Shown here in pieces: positions 42,388 through 52,291 of a stretch of DNA of 64,000 bases. The stretch is taken from the NCBI GenBank assembly GCA_944326355.1, contig CALVDO010000005.1:1-64000 (forward strand). Reading direction: 5' to 3'. Made by a program: the position numbers and the translations under genes. The notes beneath the pieces are model-generated. The model did no database searches. It saw only the letters and a program-made list of their open reading frames with translations, and was not told where the DNA came from. Position 1 is the stretch's first letter. Each line of letters starts with the position of its first letter. This DNA comes from an uncultured Bacteroidales bacterium. GTDB taxonomy: Bacteria > Bacteroidota > Bacteroidia > Bacteroidales > UBA932.

Positions 42388-43536
42388 ATGTCTGAGTTCA
42401 ATAACCATACTGTCAAAGAGATATGGCATCAGCCGAAGATGTGGCTCGACTCTTATGACATAGTTCTGGCAAATCGCCGGAAGATTGAGGAATTTCTTGT
42501 CTCAAACGGCATCGGGAAGGATACCGGAATCGTTCTGACCGGAGCAGGTACCTCTGATTTTATCGCGGACGCTGCGGCGTGTCTCTGGACGCGCTCGGGA
42601 TATTCGAGAGTGAAGGCTGTGGCGACTACCGACATAGTCTCCTCCTGCGGATATTTTCTCGATCCGTCCGACAGGCTTTTCATTTCATTCGGAAGATCCG
42701 GCAACAGTCCCGAAAGCGTAGCCGCGTGGAAAATCGCACGCGCATGGTGCAGGAACGCCAGCCATCTGATCATCACCTGCAATCCTGAAGGGGAGCTCGT
42801 GAAGTGCGCAGATCCGGAGAGAGACCTGGCGATCGTGCTTCCTGACGGCACCAACGACAGGAGTCTCGCGATGACCAGCAGCTTCTCATCAATGCTCATC
42901 ACGAGCATCCTCTGCAAGAACATCGCCTCCATTGAGCGCGAGAGGGCGCGTCTGAAGGCAGCGGCCGACTTCGCCTCGCACATTCTTGAAGACGCGGTCA
43001 CGGGCCGGCTCAAGGAACTTGCCTCAAAGAAGTTCTCCAGAGCTGTATTCCTCGGCTCCGGTCCGCTCAAGGGCATCGCCTGCGAATGCCACCTTAAGCT
43101 TCAGGAGCTTACCGATGGCCAGATCATGTGCGCCTACGACTCCTTCATGGGCCTCAGGCATGGACCGCAGGCGGTCATCAACGAGGATACGCTTGTTGTG
43201 TATCTTCTTTCGGAAGATCCGCACGTGAGACGCTATGAGGCGGATCTTGTGGCTCAGGTCTACAGCGAGAACCATCCTGCGGCACAGGTCATCGTCTCTA
43301 CCGTTCCTTCCGGAATCTCTGAAGGCATCGACTTCGAAATCAACGCTCCGGCTTCAGAAGAACTCCTTGAGGGCGAATATCGTTTCGTGCCCTATGTGCT
43401 TGTGGGCCAGCTTCTCGGCTATTACAGCTCGCTCGCAAAGGGTCTTGACCCGGACAATCCGTCGGCGGCGAGAGGCGCCATCTCAAGAGTCGTGCACGGC
43501 GTCACCATCTACGACTTCCCTGAAGACGGACAATGA
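42388..43536 (+). CDS. agaS: AgaS-like sugar isomerase/deaminase (two SIS domains)
   Basis: The 382-residue length equals the AgaS family. The first SIS domain has IVLTGAGTSDFIADAAA and FISFGRSGNSPESVAAWK; the second has AVFLGSGPLKGIACECHLKLQEL and the family segment MGLRHGPQAVI. AgaS enzymes act on galactosamine-6-phosphate (deaminating it to tagatose-6-phosphate), so this cytoplasmic enzyme links the locus to amino-galactose catabolism. It is first gene of the operon, behind the exact promoter, and 27 bp before the alpha-galactosidase. Confidence 0.85.
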   Translation: MSEFNNHTVKEIWHQPKMWLDSYDIVLANRRKIEEFLVSNGIGKDTGIVLTGAGTSDFIADAAACLWTRSGYSRVKAVATTDIVSSCGYFLDPSDRLFISFGRSGNSPESVAAWKIARAWCRNASHLIITCNPEGELVKCADPERDLAIVLPDGTNDRSLAMTSSFSSMLITSILCKNIASIERERARLKAAADFASHILEDAVTGRLKELASKKFSRAVFLGSGPLKGIACECHLKLQELTDGQIMCAYDSFMGLRHGPQAVINEDTLVVYLLSEDPHVRRYEADLVAQVYSENHPAAQVIVSTVPSGISEGIDFEINAPASEELLEGEYRFVPYVLVGQLLGYYSSLAKGLDPDNPSAARGAISRVVHGVTIYDFPEDGQ

Positions 43537-43563
43537 TCGGAAAAACGAACAATAACATATAAC

Positions 43564-45645
43564 ATGATGAAAGGTTTACTGAAAACGACGATGATCGGGG
43601 CGATGTGCGCTACGGTCATCTCCGCCTGCTCGGGCTCGGACAGCGTCAAGTCCGGGGATCTGACCCTGACAGTGAACGATGCGATGCAGGTCAGCCTTGC
43701 CTCATCTCTTCCGGAAAGGGAGCTAGTGCTTCCTGATGCGGCCTTCAGCGACCTCATCCTCGGCGGAGAGCCTCTTTCCTGGCAGAAGATCTCGGAATCA
43801 CGCAAGACCGTGAGCGACGAGTTCGGAAAGGGAAAGAGCGTCATCGTGACGGGTGAGGCCTCCTCAGAGAAGGTCCGCATCCGCAAAGAGCTGACTTTTA
43901 CTGCGTATGCCGAGTTTCCGTCGATGATAGTCTCCAAGGCGGTCTACACCAATCTTTCGGATGCCCCGGTCAGTGTGAAAGGCTGGACGGCCGAAGATTT
44001 TGACGTGGTCACCGAGGAGTCTGCCCCTGCCCTCTGGTCATTCCAGGGACAATCCACCTCCGACAGGGCCGACTGGATCTTCCCTATCGGGGATGAGTTC
44101 AGCCAGAAGAACTATATGGGAATGAATGACACGGACTATGGCGGAGGAGTGCCTGTGAGCATCCTCTGGAGGAGGGACGCCGGTGTCATCGTAGGACATC
44201 TTGCCCCGAATCCCGAGCTCGTCTCTCTGCCAGTGACCAAGCGTGCCGGCGAGAATCTGGCGCATGTGTCGGTCCTCAAGGAATATGACTCTCCTGTCTC
44301 TCTTGAGCCGGGCGCAAGTCTCGAGACTCTCACCACATTTGTCGGAGTCTTCAGCGGGGACTGTTTCAAGCCTCTGCGCGAATACTCGTCCATGCTCGAG
44401 AAAGTCGGCGTCGTGATGCCTGAAAGCGAGCCGTCGGCCTTCGAACCGTCATGGTGCGCATGGGGATACGGAAGGAACTTCACAGTGGATGAGGTTGTTG
44501 GCACTCTTCCTAAGGTCAAGGAGCTGGGCTTCCGCTGGGCTACTCTTGATGACGGCTTCCAGATAGCCGAAGGCGACTGGGATCTTAACCCTTCCCGTTT
44601 TCCGGGCGGTGACGACCAGATGCGCAGGCTTGTGGACGAAATTCATGCCTACGGTCTCAAGGCCGAGCTCTGGTGGGCGCCTATGGCCGCTGATCCGGGC
44701 ACGGACTTTCTCAAGAAGCATCCGGATGCCCTCGTCCTCGACAAGGAAGGCAAGCCTGAGTACATCACATGGTGGGACAGCCAGTTCCTCTCTCCGCTCG
44801 ATCCTGACGTGAGGGCCGAGACCGAGAGACTTGTGAGGAAGTTCATCGGCGACTACGGCTTCGACGGACTCAAGCTCGACGGCCAGCACATGAATTCCGT
44901 TGCTCCGGACTACAATCCGGCTCACCATCCGGATGATCCCGAGAAATGCGTCAGGGAGATCCCTTCTTTCTATAAGCTGATCTTCGACACTGCAAAAGAA
45001 GTCAGGAGCGATGCTGTCATACAGTACTGCCCGTGCGGTGACTGTTATTCGGTGTACCATCTTCCTTACACCAACAAGACCGTCTCTTCAGACCCTCTCG
45101 ACAGCCGTCAGATCCGCTCCAAGGGCTATGTCCTCAGAGCTCTCGCTCCTGAGACCGCGTATTACGGAGACCATATCGAGCTCTCCGACAACGGATGCGA
45201 CTGGCCGACGCAGCTCGGAATCGGCGCTGTAATCGGCACCAAGTTCACCTGGCCGAAGGACAACCCTCGTGCAGAAGAATCTGAAAAATGCCTCCTCACT
45301 CCAGAGAGAGAGGCTCTCATGAAGAACGCCATCCAGATATACAACTCCAGGATGCTTTCTCTCGGAGAATATGTGCCGGGGCTGTACGACATAGGATACG
45401 ACTATCCGGAGACGCACGTGATTCTCAAGGACGGAGTGATGCACTATGCCTTCTACGCCACTGACGGAGCGGTCGACTCCGTTGAGCTCAGAGGCCTGAA
45501 GTCCGGCGTCACCTACAAGGTTGAGGACTACTACAATCACAGGGATCTCGGCACGGTCACAGCCGATGCGGACGGAAATGCCGTCCTCAACGCCGGCGTG
45601 GACAAGAGCCTGCTGATCGCGGTGACTCCATCTGAAGGCATCTGA
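43564..45645 (+). CDS. GH36-type alpha-galactosidase lipoprotein
   Basis: The 693-residue product has a lipoprotein signal (VISA-C22). A beta-sandwich domain covers residues 25-280. The TIM barrel then shows WCAWGYGRNFTVDEV, FRWATLDDGFQIAEGDWDL and AELWWAPMAADPG. The probable nucleophile D439 is in FDGLKLDGQHMN, with a second acid in SSDPLDSRQ. A C-terminal beta-domain follows. GH36 enzymes release alpha-linked galactose or, in some branches, N-acetylgalactosamine. The lipid anchor suggests periplasmic or surface action on the glycan handled by the SusC/D pair. Confidence 0.87.
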   Translation: MMKGLLKTTMIGAMCATVISACSGSDSVKSGDLTLTVNDAMQVSLASSLPERELVLPDAAFSDLILGGEPLSWQKISESRKTVSDEFGKGKSVIVTGEASSEKVRIRKELTFTAYAEFPSMIVSKAVYTNLSDAPVSVKGWTAEDFDVVTEESAPALWSFQGQSTSDRADWIFPIGDEFSQKNYMGMNDTDYGGGVPVSILWRRDAGVIVGHLAPNPELVSLPVTKRAGENLAHVSVLKEYDSPVSLEPGASLETLTTFVGVFSGDCFKPLREYSSMLEKVGVVMPESEPSAFEPSWCAWGYGRNFTVDEVVGTLPKVKELGFRWATLDDGFQIAEGDWDLNPSRFPGGDDQMRRLVDEIHAYGLKAELWWAPMAADPGTDFLKKHPDALVLDKEGKPEYITWWDSQFLSPLDPDVRAETERLVRKFIGDYGFDGLKLDGQHMNSVAPDYNPAHHPDDPEKCVREIPSFYKLIFDTAKEVRSDAVIQYCPCGDCYSVYHLPYTNKTVSSDPLDSRQIRSKGYVLRALAPETAYYGDHIELSDNGCDWPTQLGIGAVIGTKFTWPKDNPRAEESEKCLLTPEREALMKNAIQIYNSRMLSLGEYVPGLYDIGYDYPETHVILKDGVMHYAFYATDGAVDSVELRGLKSGVTYKVEDYYNHRDLGTVTADADGNAVLNAGVDKSLLIAVTPSEGI

Positions 45646-45663
45646 CCCTTAAGGCCGTTTTCC

Positions 45664-45690
45664 GGGCCCCGTTCCGTAGGGGCGGGGCTC
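45664..45690 (+). other. GC-rich intercistronic hairpin before susC
   Basis: GGGCCCCG/CGGGGCTC forms an 8-bp stem with one G-U pair between the GH36 gene and susC, without a U-run. It may be an RNA-processing or stabilising element that sets different levels for the two parts of the operon. Confidence 0.5.
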
Positions 45691-45744
45691 GTGGCGGCCG
45701 ATATGCTTCGACATTAAACCACTTGTTAACAACACTTAATAATC

Positions 45745-48669
45745 ATGAAGAAGTATCTATTGACTTTCTTCCTGCTGACGCTTTCTCTATCGATGTGGGC
45801 CCAGGTCCGCGTGTCTGGAGTGGTGACGGCGGGGGACAACGGCCAAAGTCTGGTCGGAGTCAGCGTATTTGAAAAGGGCACGCTTAACGGCGTCGTCACC
45901 GACCTTGACGGCCGGTACTCCATTGAGCTTCAGGGCGACAGTCCTGTCCTGGTCTTCTCAAGCATCGGCTACAAGACTGAGGAAATCACTGTCGGCGACC
46001 GTGCGGTCATCGATCTCACCATGGCAATTGACCAGCAGCTCCTTGACGAAGTCGTGGTCATGGGTTACAGTACCAAGACCAAAGGCGAGATTACCAGTGC
46101 GGTGACGGTCGTCAATGAAAATAAGCTGAAGGATGTGGTGACGAACGACCTTGGAACCATGCTCCAGGGAAAAGTTGCCGGCGTATCAGTAATCAACAGC
46201 AGCGGCGCACCTGGTGCAGAATCATCAATCCGAATCAGAGGAACGTCATCCATGAATGCTCCGCAGGAGCCTCTATATGTGGTGGACGGAATCATAGGAG
46301 GTGAATTTGACCCGAACGATGTCGAATCGGTGACGGTGCTGAAGGATGCTGGTTCAACCGGAATGTATGGAGCTCAGGCTAACGGAGGCGTGATCGTCGT
46401 CACTACGAAGAAGGCTTCCAGCGGCAAGATGAAATTCAATTTCAAGGCCGGGTTCTCCCTTACCACACCAGATCTTTCCCGCCAGCATTATATGGACGCA
46501 TCGGAATTGTATGCATATTATCGCGAATACTTCAGGGATCCTGAGACATACCTCATCGATGACGTCAAGTTCAACAATGCCATCTCTCGCGACGTGCTGA
46601 ATGTCAACACGGACTGGAGAGACCTCATATTCAGGACGGGAACTGTCCAGAATTATTACTTCTCCCTGATGGGAAAGACCGAGAAGACTGACTATTACGC
46701 CAGCGCCTCGTATTACGATGAGAGCGGAATAATCCGTCACTCCAACTACAAAAGGCTGAATGTCCGCTCAAACAACACTTTCAGGCTTACCAAATGGCTG
46801 ACTCTCACCAGCAACCTTAATATGACCGGGAGATTCCGCAACAGTGTTCCTGAAAATGTCCTCTTCTATTTCGATCAGGCAGTGCCGTTTGACAGCCCAT
46901 ACGATGAGAACGGCGATCTGAAATATTTTGGCACTTCAAGCGACATTTACGGAAGGTACAAGAACAATCCTATGCTGGCCTTTGCTTCCGAAGGTGTAAA
47001 ACAGTTCTCCAAGAGCTTCAGTCTCAATTATGACTTCGTTGTCAATGTACAGATTACTCCATGGCTCTCATTTACTTCTCAGAACCGTATTTCAGCCAGC
47101 ACATGGAAGGAGCATTATCATAGAATAGACAATATCGAGACTATGGAAGGCGGCGACCTTGTTGAGGAGTCACAGTCGTTCAACTATGGCGGCATATCAA
47201 CCAATATGCTCAGATTCAACAAGGACTGGAAGCGCAACTCGTTTACTGCCTTGTTGGGATATGAAGCGCAGAGGGACCGGGAGGAGAGTCTCGGTGCTTC
47301 CGGACAGGGGCTTCCATATGGACTGTATGTTCTTGACGTCACATCCAAGAATTTCACCGCAAGCGGATACAACGCCACTTCAGGAATGCAGTCATTCATA
47401 TCTCAGGTCAACTATAACTGGGATCAGAGATATTTTGTGACGGCCTCATTCAGAGTGGACCAGTCGTCTACGTTCAATGCGGCGAACAGGACTGCAATGT
47501 TCCCGAGCGTGTCTGCGGCATGGATGATGAGCAATGAGCCGTGGTTCAACTCAAATACTGTTTCAAATCTCAAGGTCAAGGCCAGCTGGGGAAAGACGGG
47601 AATGAAGGACATTGGAGCATCCAAGTTCCTCGACTCTTTCGGATATACAGGAAATTACGACAATAATTCCGCTGCAGTTCCTGTTCAGATGGCCAATCCG
47701 GAGCTGAAATGGGAGCAGACCACTCAGTTCAATGCAGGTGTCGAAATCGGCATTCTCGACAGGCTGTCTCTTGACCTGAACTATTACAGGAACGTCACAA
47801 ACAACCTGCTCGTCAATAGGGATCTGGCTCCTTCCGTCGGCTTCTCCAACCAGTGGCAGAATCTCGGTTCGGTGCTCAACACGGGATTTGAGGCTGCTCT
47901 GAGCGTGACGCCGGTCAAGAAAGGCGACTTCAGGTGGGATGTGGACTTTTCAATAGCATATAACTACAACAGGCTCTCAGGCTTCGGCGACACCAAGATC
48001 TATAAGTCTACCTACGAGGGTATATCTCAGGTGTATAGGGATGGCGCCCAGTTGTATACATGGTATCTGAAAGAGTATGCCGGGATCAACCCGGACAATG
48101 GTCATCAGATGTTTGTGGATGAGAACGGTGAACTTACCGAGGATTACAACGAAGCGAGGTTCATTGAGGCCGGGAGTGCCCTTTCTCCATGGGAAGGCGG
48201 CGTGTCGACTTATTTCACATGGCGTAATTTCAAGCTGAGCGCAACCGGTAATTTCGTCTGGGGAAATTATCTCTATGGAAGGAAGAGAGCCAGCTCGCTC
48301 GTTACCTTTGTCGGCAACTCGCTTCTCCCTTCAAACGAGGATGTTATCTGGCGTAAGCCTGGTGACGTAGCCACTATAGGTCTCCCTGCTGCATCTCCGG
48401 CAATGCTTTATCATACCGGATATCTTGTTAGAGGTGATTATTTCAAGATCAGGGACATAACTCTTTCGTATACTCTTCCGGAAAATACCATTCCTGGCTG
48501 CGGTCTGACACTGAGCCTTTCATGCAACAATGTCGCAACATTCACGACGGTCTGGGGCGCGGATCCTGAAGTCTCAAGAACTGACGAAGTCGTAGGACGC
48601 ATCAGTGATCTGGACGGAAGGTATCCTAATAAGAGAGTGTATTCACTTCAGGTCAATTTCACATTCTAA
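45745..48669 (+). CDS. SusC/RagA-family TonB-linked outer-membrane protein
   Basis: The 974-residue product has a signal peptide (LLTFFLLTLSLSMWAQ). A carboxypeptidase-like domain follows (VRVSGVVTAGDNGQSLVGVSV...YSIELQGDSPVLVFSSIGYK). The plug has GYSTKTKGEITSAV, SSIRIRGTSSMNAPQEPLYVVDG and GMYGAQANGGVIVVTTKK, all SusC hallmarks, and the barrel ends in QVNFTF. It imports oligosaccharides with the SusD lid encoded 14 bp downstream. The region is visibly less GC-rich than the flanks. Confidence 0.96.
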   Translation: MKKYLLTFFLLTLSLSMWAQVRVSGVVTAGDNGQSLVGVSVFEKGTLNGVVTDLDGRYSIELQGDSPVLVFSSIGYKTEEITVGDRAVIDLTMAIDQQLLDEVVVMGYSTKTKGEITSAVTVVNENKLKDVVTNDLGTMLQGKVAGVSVINSSGAPGAESSIRIRGTSSMNAPQEPLYVVDGIIGGEFDPNDVESVTVLKDAGSTGMYGAQANGGVIVVTTKKASSGKMKFNFKAGFSLTTPDLSRQHYMDASELYAYYREYFRDPETYLIDDVKFNNAISRDVLNVNTDWRDLIFRTGTVQNYYFSLMGKTEKTDYYASASYYDESGIIRHSNYKRLNVRSNNTFRLTKWLTLTSNLNMTGRFRNSVPENVLFYFDQAVPFDSPYDENGDLKYFGTSSDIYGRYKNNPMLAFASEGVKQFSKSFSLNYDFVVNVQITPWLSFTSQNRISASTWKEHYHRIDNIETMEGGDLVEESQSFNYGGISTNMLRFNKDWKRNSFTALLGYEAQRDREESLGASGQGLPYGLYVLDVTSKNFTASGYNATSGMQSFISQVNYNWDQRYFVTASFRVDQSSTFNAANRTAMFPSVSAAWMMSNEPWFNSNTVSNLKVKASWGKTGMKDIGASKFLDSFGYTGNYDNNSAAVPVQMANPELKWEQTTQFNAGVEIGILDRLSLDLNYYRNVTNNLLVNRDLAPSVGFSNQWQNLGSVLNTGFEAALSVTPVKKGDFRWDVDFSIAYNYNRLSGFGDTKIYKSTYEGISQVYRDGAQLYTWYLKEYAGINPDNGHQMFVDENGELTEDYNEARFIEAGSALSPWEGGVSTYFTWRNFKLSATGNFVWGNYLYGRKRASSLVTFVGNSLLPSNEDVIWRKPGDVATIGLPAASPAMLYHTGYLVRGDYFKIRDITLSYTLPENTIPGCGLTLSLSCNNVATFTTVWGADPEVSRTDEVVGRISDLDGRYPNKRVYSLQVNFTF

Positions 48670-48683
48670 TTTATCCTTATAAA

Positions 48684-50234
48684 ATGAAAACCATAATCAG
48701 ATATACAGCTTTACTCCTGTCGGCGGCTTTCTTGTGCGGGTGCGATCTTGACATCGCTCCGACAGACTCTCTGACGGGGGATCAGATGGCTGACGCTCCA
48801 TCTGGGCTCGAAGATGCGGTCAATGGCTGCTATTCGCTGTTCATAAGTGAGACGGACGATAACAATGCCTGGTATTTGAGGCAGTATTATCAGTTCCCTG
48901 ACTTCTCTTCAGATGACGTAGTCTATGGACATGAGACTGAAGATGAGATAAATATGATCTTCAGATATGGTGAGAGAAATGAGAATCTCGGCAATGTCAA
49001 CGTGTTCTGGTCTCAGTCATATAAGGTCATATATGCGGCTAATACGGCTCTGTCTATTGCCGCCCAAAAAGAGGAACTTACGGCTGAGGATAAGTATCTT
49101 ATGGCGGAGGCGTGGTTCATAAAGGCTTTTGTGATGCATTCGCTCGCAAGACTCTATTGTGAGCCTTATGATCCTGACATGGCGGAGTCGCAGCTCGGAC
49201 TGCTTATCCGTACAGATAATCTTGATGCAGACATGAAGGCCAGGGAGACGCTGCAGCAGACTTATGTCTATATTCTTGAGTGTCTTAAGAATGCGGAAGA
49301 CCTTTTCTCGGAAGGAAGTTCCGACAGAAGTTCAAACAAGGGATTCGCGTCACTTGCTGCAGTACATGCACTCCGTTGCAGAGTCTATCTCTATATGGAG
49401 AACTGGGACGAGTGCATCAAGAGCGCAGAGGCTGCTCTCGCACAGGAAGGTCTCGGTATAATTTCTGCGGCTGACCTTCCGGACTATTACGCGAATACTT
49501 ATAATTATGACGAGACGATCTGGTGCATCAAGTTCACTTCGACGGATGATCATAAGACGGGCTCAATCGCCAGTATGATCTACAATTCCAACGGTAACGG
49601 AACATGGGGAGAAGAAGGGTACAGTCCAAGTCTTCTCGAGGCTATGGGCGGATATGGCACATCTCATTTCAATGCTGACGTGAGGTCGAACTTTGTTCAG
49701 GCTCCGTATGTGAAAAACGGTCTTGATCTGTATGGATGCACTAAATTCTCCGGTCAGGATGGTTCAATCTCCAATAATTCTCCAGCCGTGCTGCGCGTTT
49801 CTGAAGTCTATCTGAACAGGGCTGAAGCTTATGCTCATCTGGGTCAGGAGACCCCGGCTTTGGCAGATCTCAACAGCATCAGGGAAAACAGGTTCATCCC
49901 TGAATCCGGGAAGACCATTGATGACTATAAGTATGATTCAGATGATGTCACCGCTGCCGGCGGCATAGTTGACCTTGTTCTGAATGAGAGAAGAATAGAG
50001 TTCGCTTTTGAGGCGACGAGATTCTTTGACCTCAGACGCAACCATAAGGACATCGTGAGACAGTACTGGGGATTCCACACCAATACTTATGTGGCAGGCG
50101 GCGACACGTCAACCCCTCCGGCGCTTACGGCGGACGGAGTTACCACAGCATGGGATTATGACAGGCTTACTCTGCCTATCCCGTCACAGGAGAGGGTAAA
50201 CAACACTCTCTGTGAGCAGAACCCTGGATATTGA
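48684..50234 (+). CDS. SusD/RagB-family glycan-binding lipoprotein
   Basis: The 516-residue product has a lipoprotein signal (AAFLCG-C). The SusD core includes NCYSLF-type opening helices, AEDKYLMAEAWFIKAFVMHSLARLY (TPR part), VLRVSEVYLNRAEAYAHLGQ, and the C-terminal LVLNERRIEFAFEATRFFDLRR. It forms the surface lid of the SusC transporter. Sampled lines show 43-47 percent GC, lower than the neighbours. Confidence 0.96.
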   Translation: MKTIIRYTALLLSAAFLCGCDLDIAPTDSLTGDQMADAPSGLEDAVNGCYSLFISETDDNNAWYLRQYYQFPDFSSDDVVYGHETEDEINMIFRYGERNENLGNVNVFWSQSYKVIYAANTALSIAAQKEELTAEDKYLMAEAWFIKAFVMHSLARLYCEPYDPDMAESQLGLLIRTDNLDADMKARETLQQTYVYILECLKNAEDLFSEGSSDRSSNKGFASLAAVHALRCRVYLYMENWDECIKSAEAALAQEGLGIISAADLPDYYANTYNYDETIWCIKFTSTDDHKTGSIASMIYNSNGNGTWGEEGYSPSLLEAMGGYGTSHFNADVRSNFVQAPYVKNGLDLYGCTKFSGQDGSISNNSPAVLRVSEVYLNRAEAYAHLGQETPALADLNSIRENRFIPESGKTIDDYKYDSDDVTAAGGIVDLVLNERRIEFAFEATRFFDLRRNHKDIVRQYWGFHTNTYVAGGDTSTPPALTADGVTTAWDYDRLTLPIPSQERVNNTLCEQNPGY

Positions 50235-50257
50235 TACAATGAAAAGCATTTAATGCC

Positions 50258-51163
50258 ATGAAAATGAAAAGAAATATCTTTACTGCAATATTCGTAGCGA
50301 TTATAGCTCTTTCATCCTGCGTGAGGCTGGGTGATCTCAATCTTGAGCCTGTTCCGGACATCGCCTTCACATATCAGTGTGACGGAGGTCTGCAGTACAC
50401 GTTCATGTCAACTGTCCCAAATACGACTGACATCAGCTGGAACGTCATTGACGTCACAACTGGAACAGGCGAGACTTTCTCCTGCACATTCCCGCAGCCG
50501 GGCAATTACTGGGTGCAGATGACCGGGACATATAATGGCAGACAGCAGACGGTGTCTACCAAGATTCTTGTGGCAAAAGCTTCTGTAGTCAGTATGGACG
50601 ACGGTACGCTCGATGATTGGGATGGTGTTCAGTATGAAGACTTTATCTTTACAGGAGGTTCGTACGAAGGACTTGAGTCGCCTATTCTTCTTGAGAGCAA
50701 ATTCGATTATGATGCCATAAATGTCTATTTCTATATTCAGTTTGACACGAATGTAAGAGATGACATTGATGCCGACCAGCACAGGTTTGACCTCTTCCTT
50801 GATACTGACGCCAACACTGGTACGGGTGTTCTTGACTTTGATGACAGGCTTGGAGTTGACTATATCCTCCAGATGCATATCTATGATGACGAGGACATCA
50901 GCGTAATGGACGGCGGCTGGGACGACAGCACGATTTCGAATGGAGAGGAGCTGACGGGAAGTCTCGTTGTCGGACATTATGAGACCACTCAGGAAGGCAT
51001 CGTCCGGATAGAGTTCTCTTTGCCGAGAAGTGTCTGGGGAATCACTGGAACAAAAATGGGATTCGGCTTTAAGCTTGAAAACTATAACTGGACTGATTTC
51101 GACGCGCTTCAGGATGCGGAAGGCAATCAGGGCATTATAGTGGATCTCAATAAAATGGAGTAA
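50258..51163 (+). CDS. PKD/CBM-like surface lipoprotein (SusE/F position)
   Basis: The 301-residue product has a lipoprotein signal (IIALSS-C). A PKD-like beta-sandwich follows (residues 30-110: PDIAFTYQCDGGLQYTFMSTV...FPQPGNYWVQMTGTYNGR). The C-terminal half has a CBM9/DOMON-like pattern (LDDWDGVQYEDF, HRFDLFLDTDANTGTG, GIVRIEFSLPRSVWG). It lies directly behind SusD, where SusE/F-type surface glycan-binding proteins stand, and binding of the target glycan is the likely role. I do not recognise a named family. Confidence 0.7.
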   Translation: MKMKRNIFTAIFVAIIALSSCVRLGDLNLEPVPDIAFTYQCDGGLQYTFMSTVPNTTDISWNVIDVTTGTGETFSCTFPQPGNYWVQMTGTYNGRQQTVSTKILVAKASVVSMDDGTLDDWDGVQYEDFIFTGGSYEGLESPILLESKFDYDAINVYFYIQFDTNVRDDIDADQHRFDLFLDTDANTGTGVLDFDDRLGVDYILQMHIYDDEDISVMDGGWDDSTISNGEELTGSLVVGHYETTQEGIVRIEFSLPRSVWGITGTKMGFGFKLENYNWTDFDALQDAEGNQGIIVDLNKME

Positions 51164-51169
51164 AGCGGC

Positions 51170-52291
51170 ATGAACCTGAAGGCATACTTTGCGTGTTCAG
51201 TCATTTCACTCGCTTTTGCGGGCCTGGCCCCCTGCTCGTATGGGCAGGAGGCCGAGGTCTCCGCAGACGAGCTCAGGCTGAAAGACTACCGTCCGGAGTC
51301 GGTGTTCAGACTTCCGGAGCATCATCCGCATGAGGCGAAGTATTCATGCGTGGACATGCACTCTCATCCGTATGAAAGTGATCCTGAGGCCATCAGGGCA
51401 TGGGCTGAGAGACTTGAAGCCAACAACATTGAGAAGGTTGTCATCCTCACCTATGCGCATGGCGAGGAGTTCGACAGACTCTATGACCTGTACACCGGAA
51501 TTTCGGACAGGTTCGAGATGTGGTGCGGCTTTGACATGGACAGCTTCGGCGAGCCGGACTTCGAGGAGAAGGCGGTGGCGGAGCTTGTGAGATGCTATGA
51601 GAAGGGCGCACGCGGGGTAGGCGAACTCGGAGACAAAGGACTTGGGGAGTCATACTGCCTGCGTACGGAGTCCGGTGAAAAGATCCCGACTATGCACCTT
51701 GACGATCCCCGATTCGATGCGCTTCTCGAGAAGTGTGCCGAGCTCAGGATGCCTGTCAACATCCACATCGGCGATCCGATATGGATGTATGAGAAGATGG
51801 ATGAGCACAATGACGGCTACATGAATGCGGCCGACTGGAAGATCGACCTTTCGACGCCTGGAATCCTGGATCTCTATGAGATGGCGACCACTCTGAAGAA
51901 CGCCTGCGCGAGACATCCGAACACACTGTTCATCGCCTGCCATTTCGTGAACCTGACGCATGACTACGGTTATCTTTCGGAAATCATGGAGAGGCATCCG
52001 AATCTGTATCTTGACAATGCCGCAAGACATGAAGAGACGGCCGCGACTCCGCGTGCCACAAAAGCCTTTTATGTCAAGTGGCAGGACAGGATACTCTTCG
52101 GCACGGACAATGATCCGTCTCAGGACATGTATGACCTGCAGTGGAGGATACTCGAGACTGACGATGAGCATTTCTATGGCGGTTACGCATATCATTGGCC
52201 TCTGCATGGGCTTGATCTGCCGGACAAGGTGCTCCGTAAGGTCTATCATGACAACTCTCTGAAAATCGTGAAATATCAGAACGGGAAGTGA
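51170..52291 (+). CDS. Exported amidohydrolase-family protein
   Basis: The 373-residue product has a signal peptide ending near SYGQ. The metal-dependent amidohydrolase barrel shows SCVDMHSHPYES (first His pair), GARGVGELGDKG, MPVNIHIGDPIW, LFIACHFVNL and RILFGTDNDPS (late Asp), the ligand set of the amidohydrolase_2 type. It could cleave an amide, a lactone or an acyl group on the glycan; no specific reaction can be named. It overlaps the next gene by one base (TGATG), so the two are coupled. Confidence 0.78.
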   Translation: MNLKAYFACSVISLAFAGLAPCSYGQEAEVSADELRLKDYRPESVFRLPEHHPHEAKYSCVDMHSHPYESDPEAIRAWAERLEANNIEKVVILTYAHGEEFDRLYDLYTGISDRFEMWCGFDMDSFGEPDFEEKAVAELVRCYEKGARGVGELGDKGLGESYCLRTESGEKIPTMHLDDPRFDALLEKCAELRMPVNIHIGDPIWMYEKMDEHNDGYMNAADWKIDLSTPGILDLYEMATTLKNACARHPNTLFIACHFVNLTHDYGYLSEIMERHPNLYLDNAARHEETAATPRATKAFYVKWQDRILFGTDNDPSQDMYDLQWRILETDDEHFYGGYAYHWPLHGLDLPDKVLRKVYHDNSLKIVKYQNGK

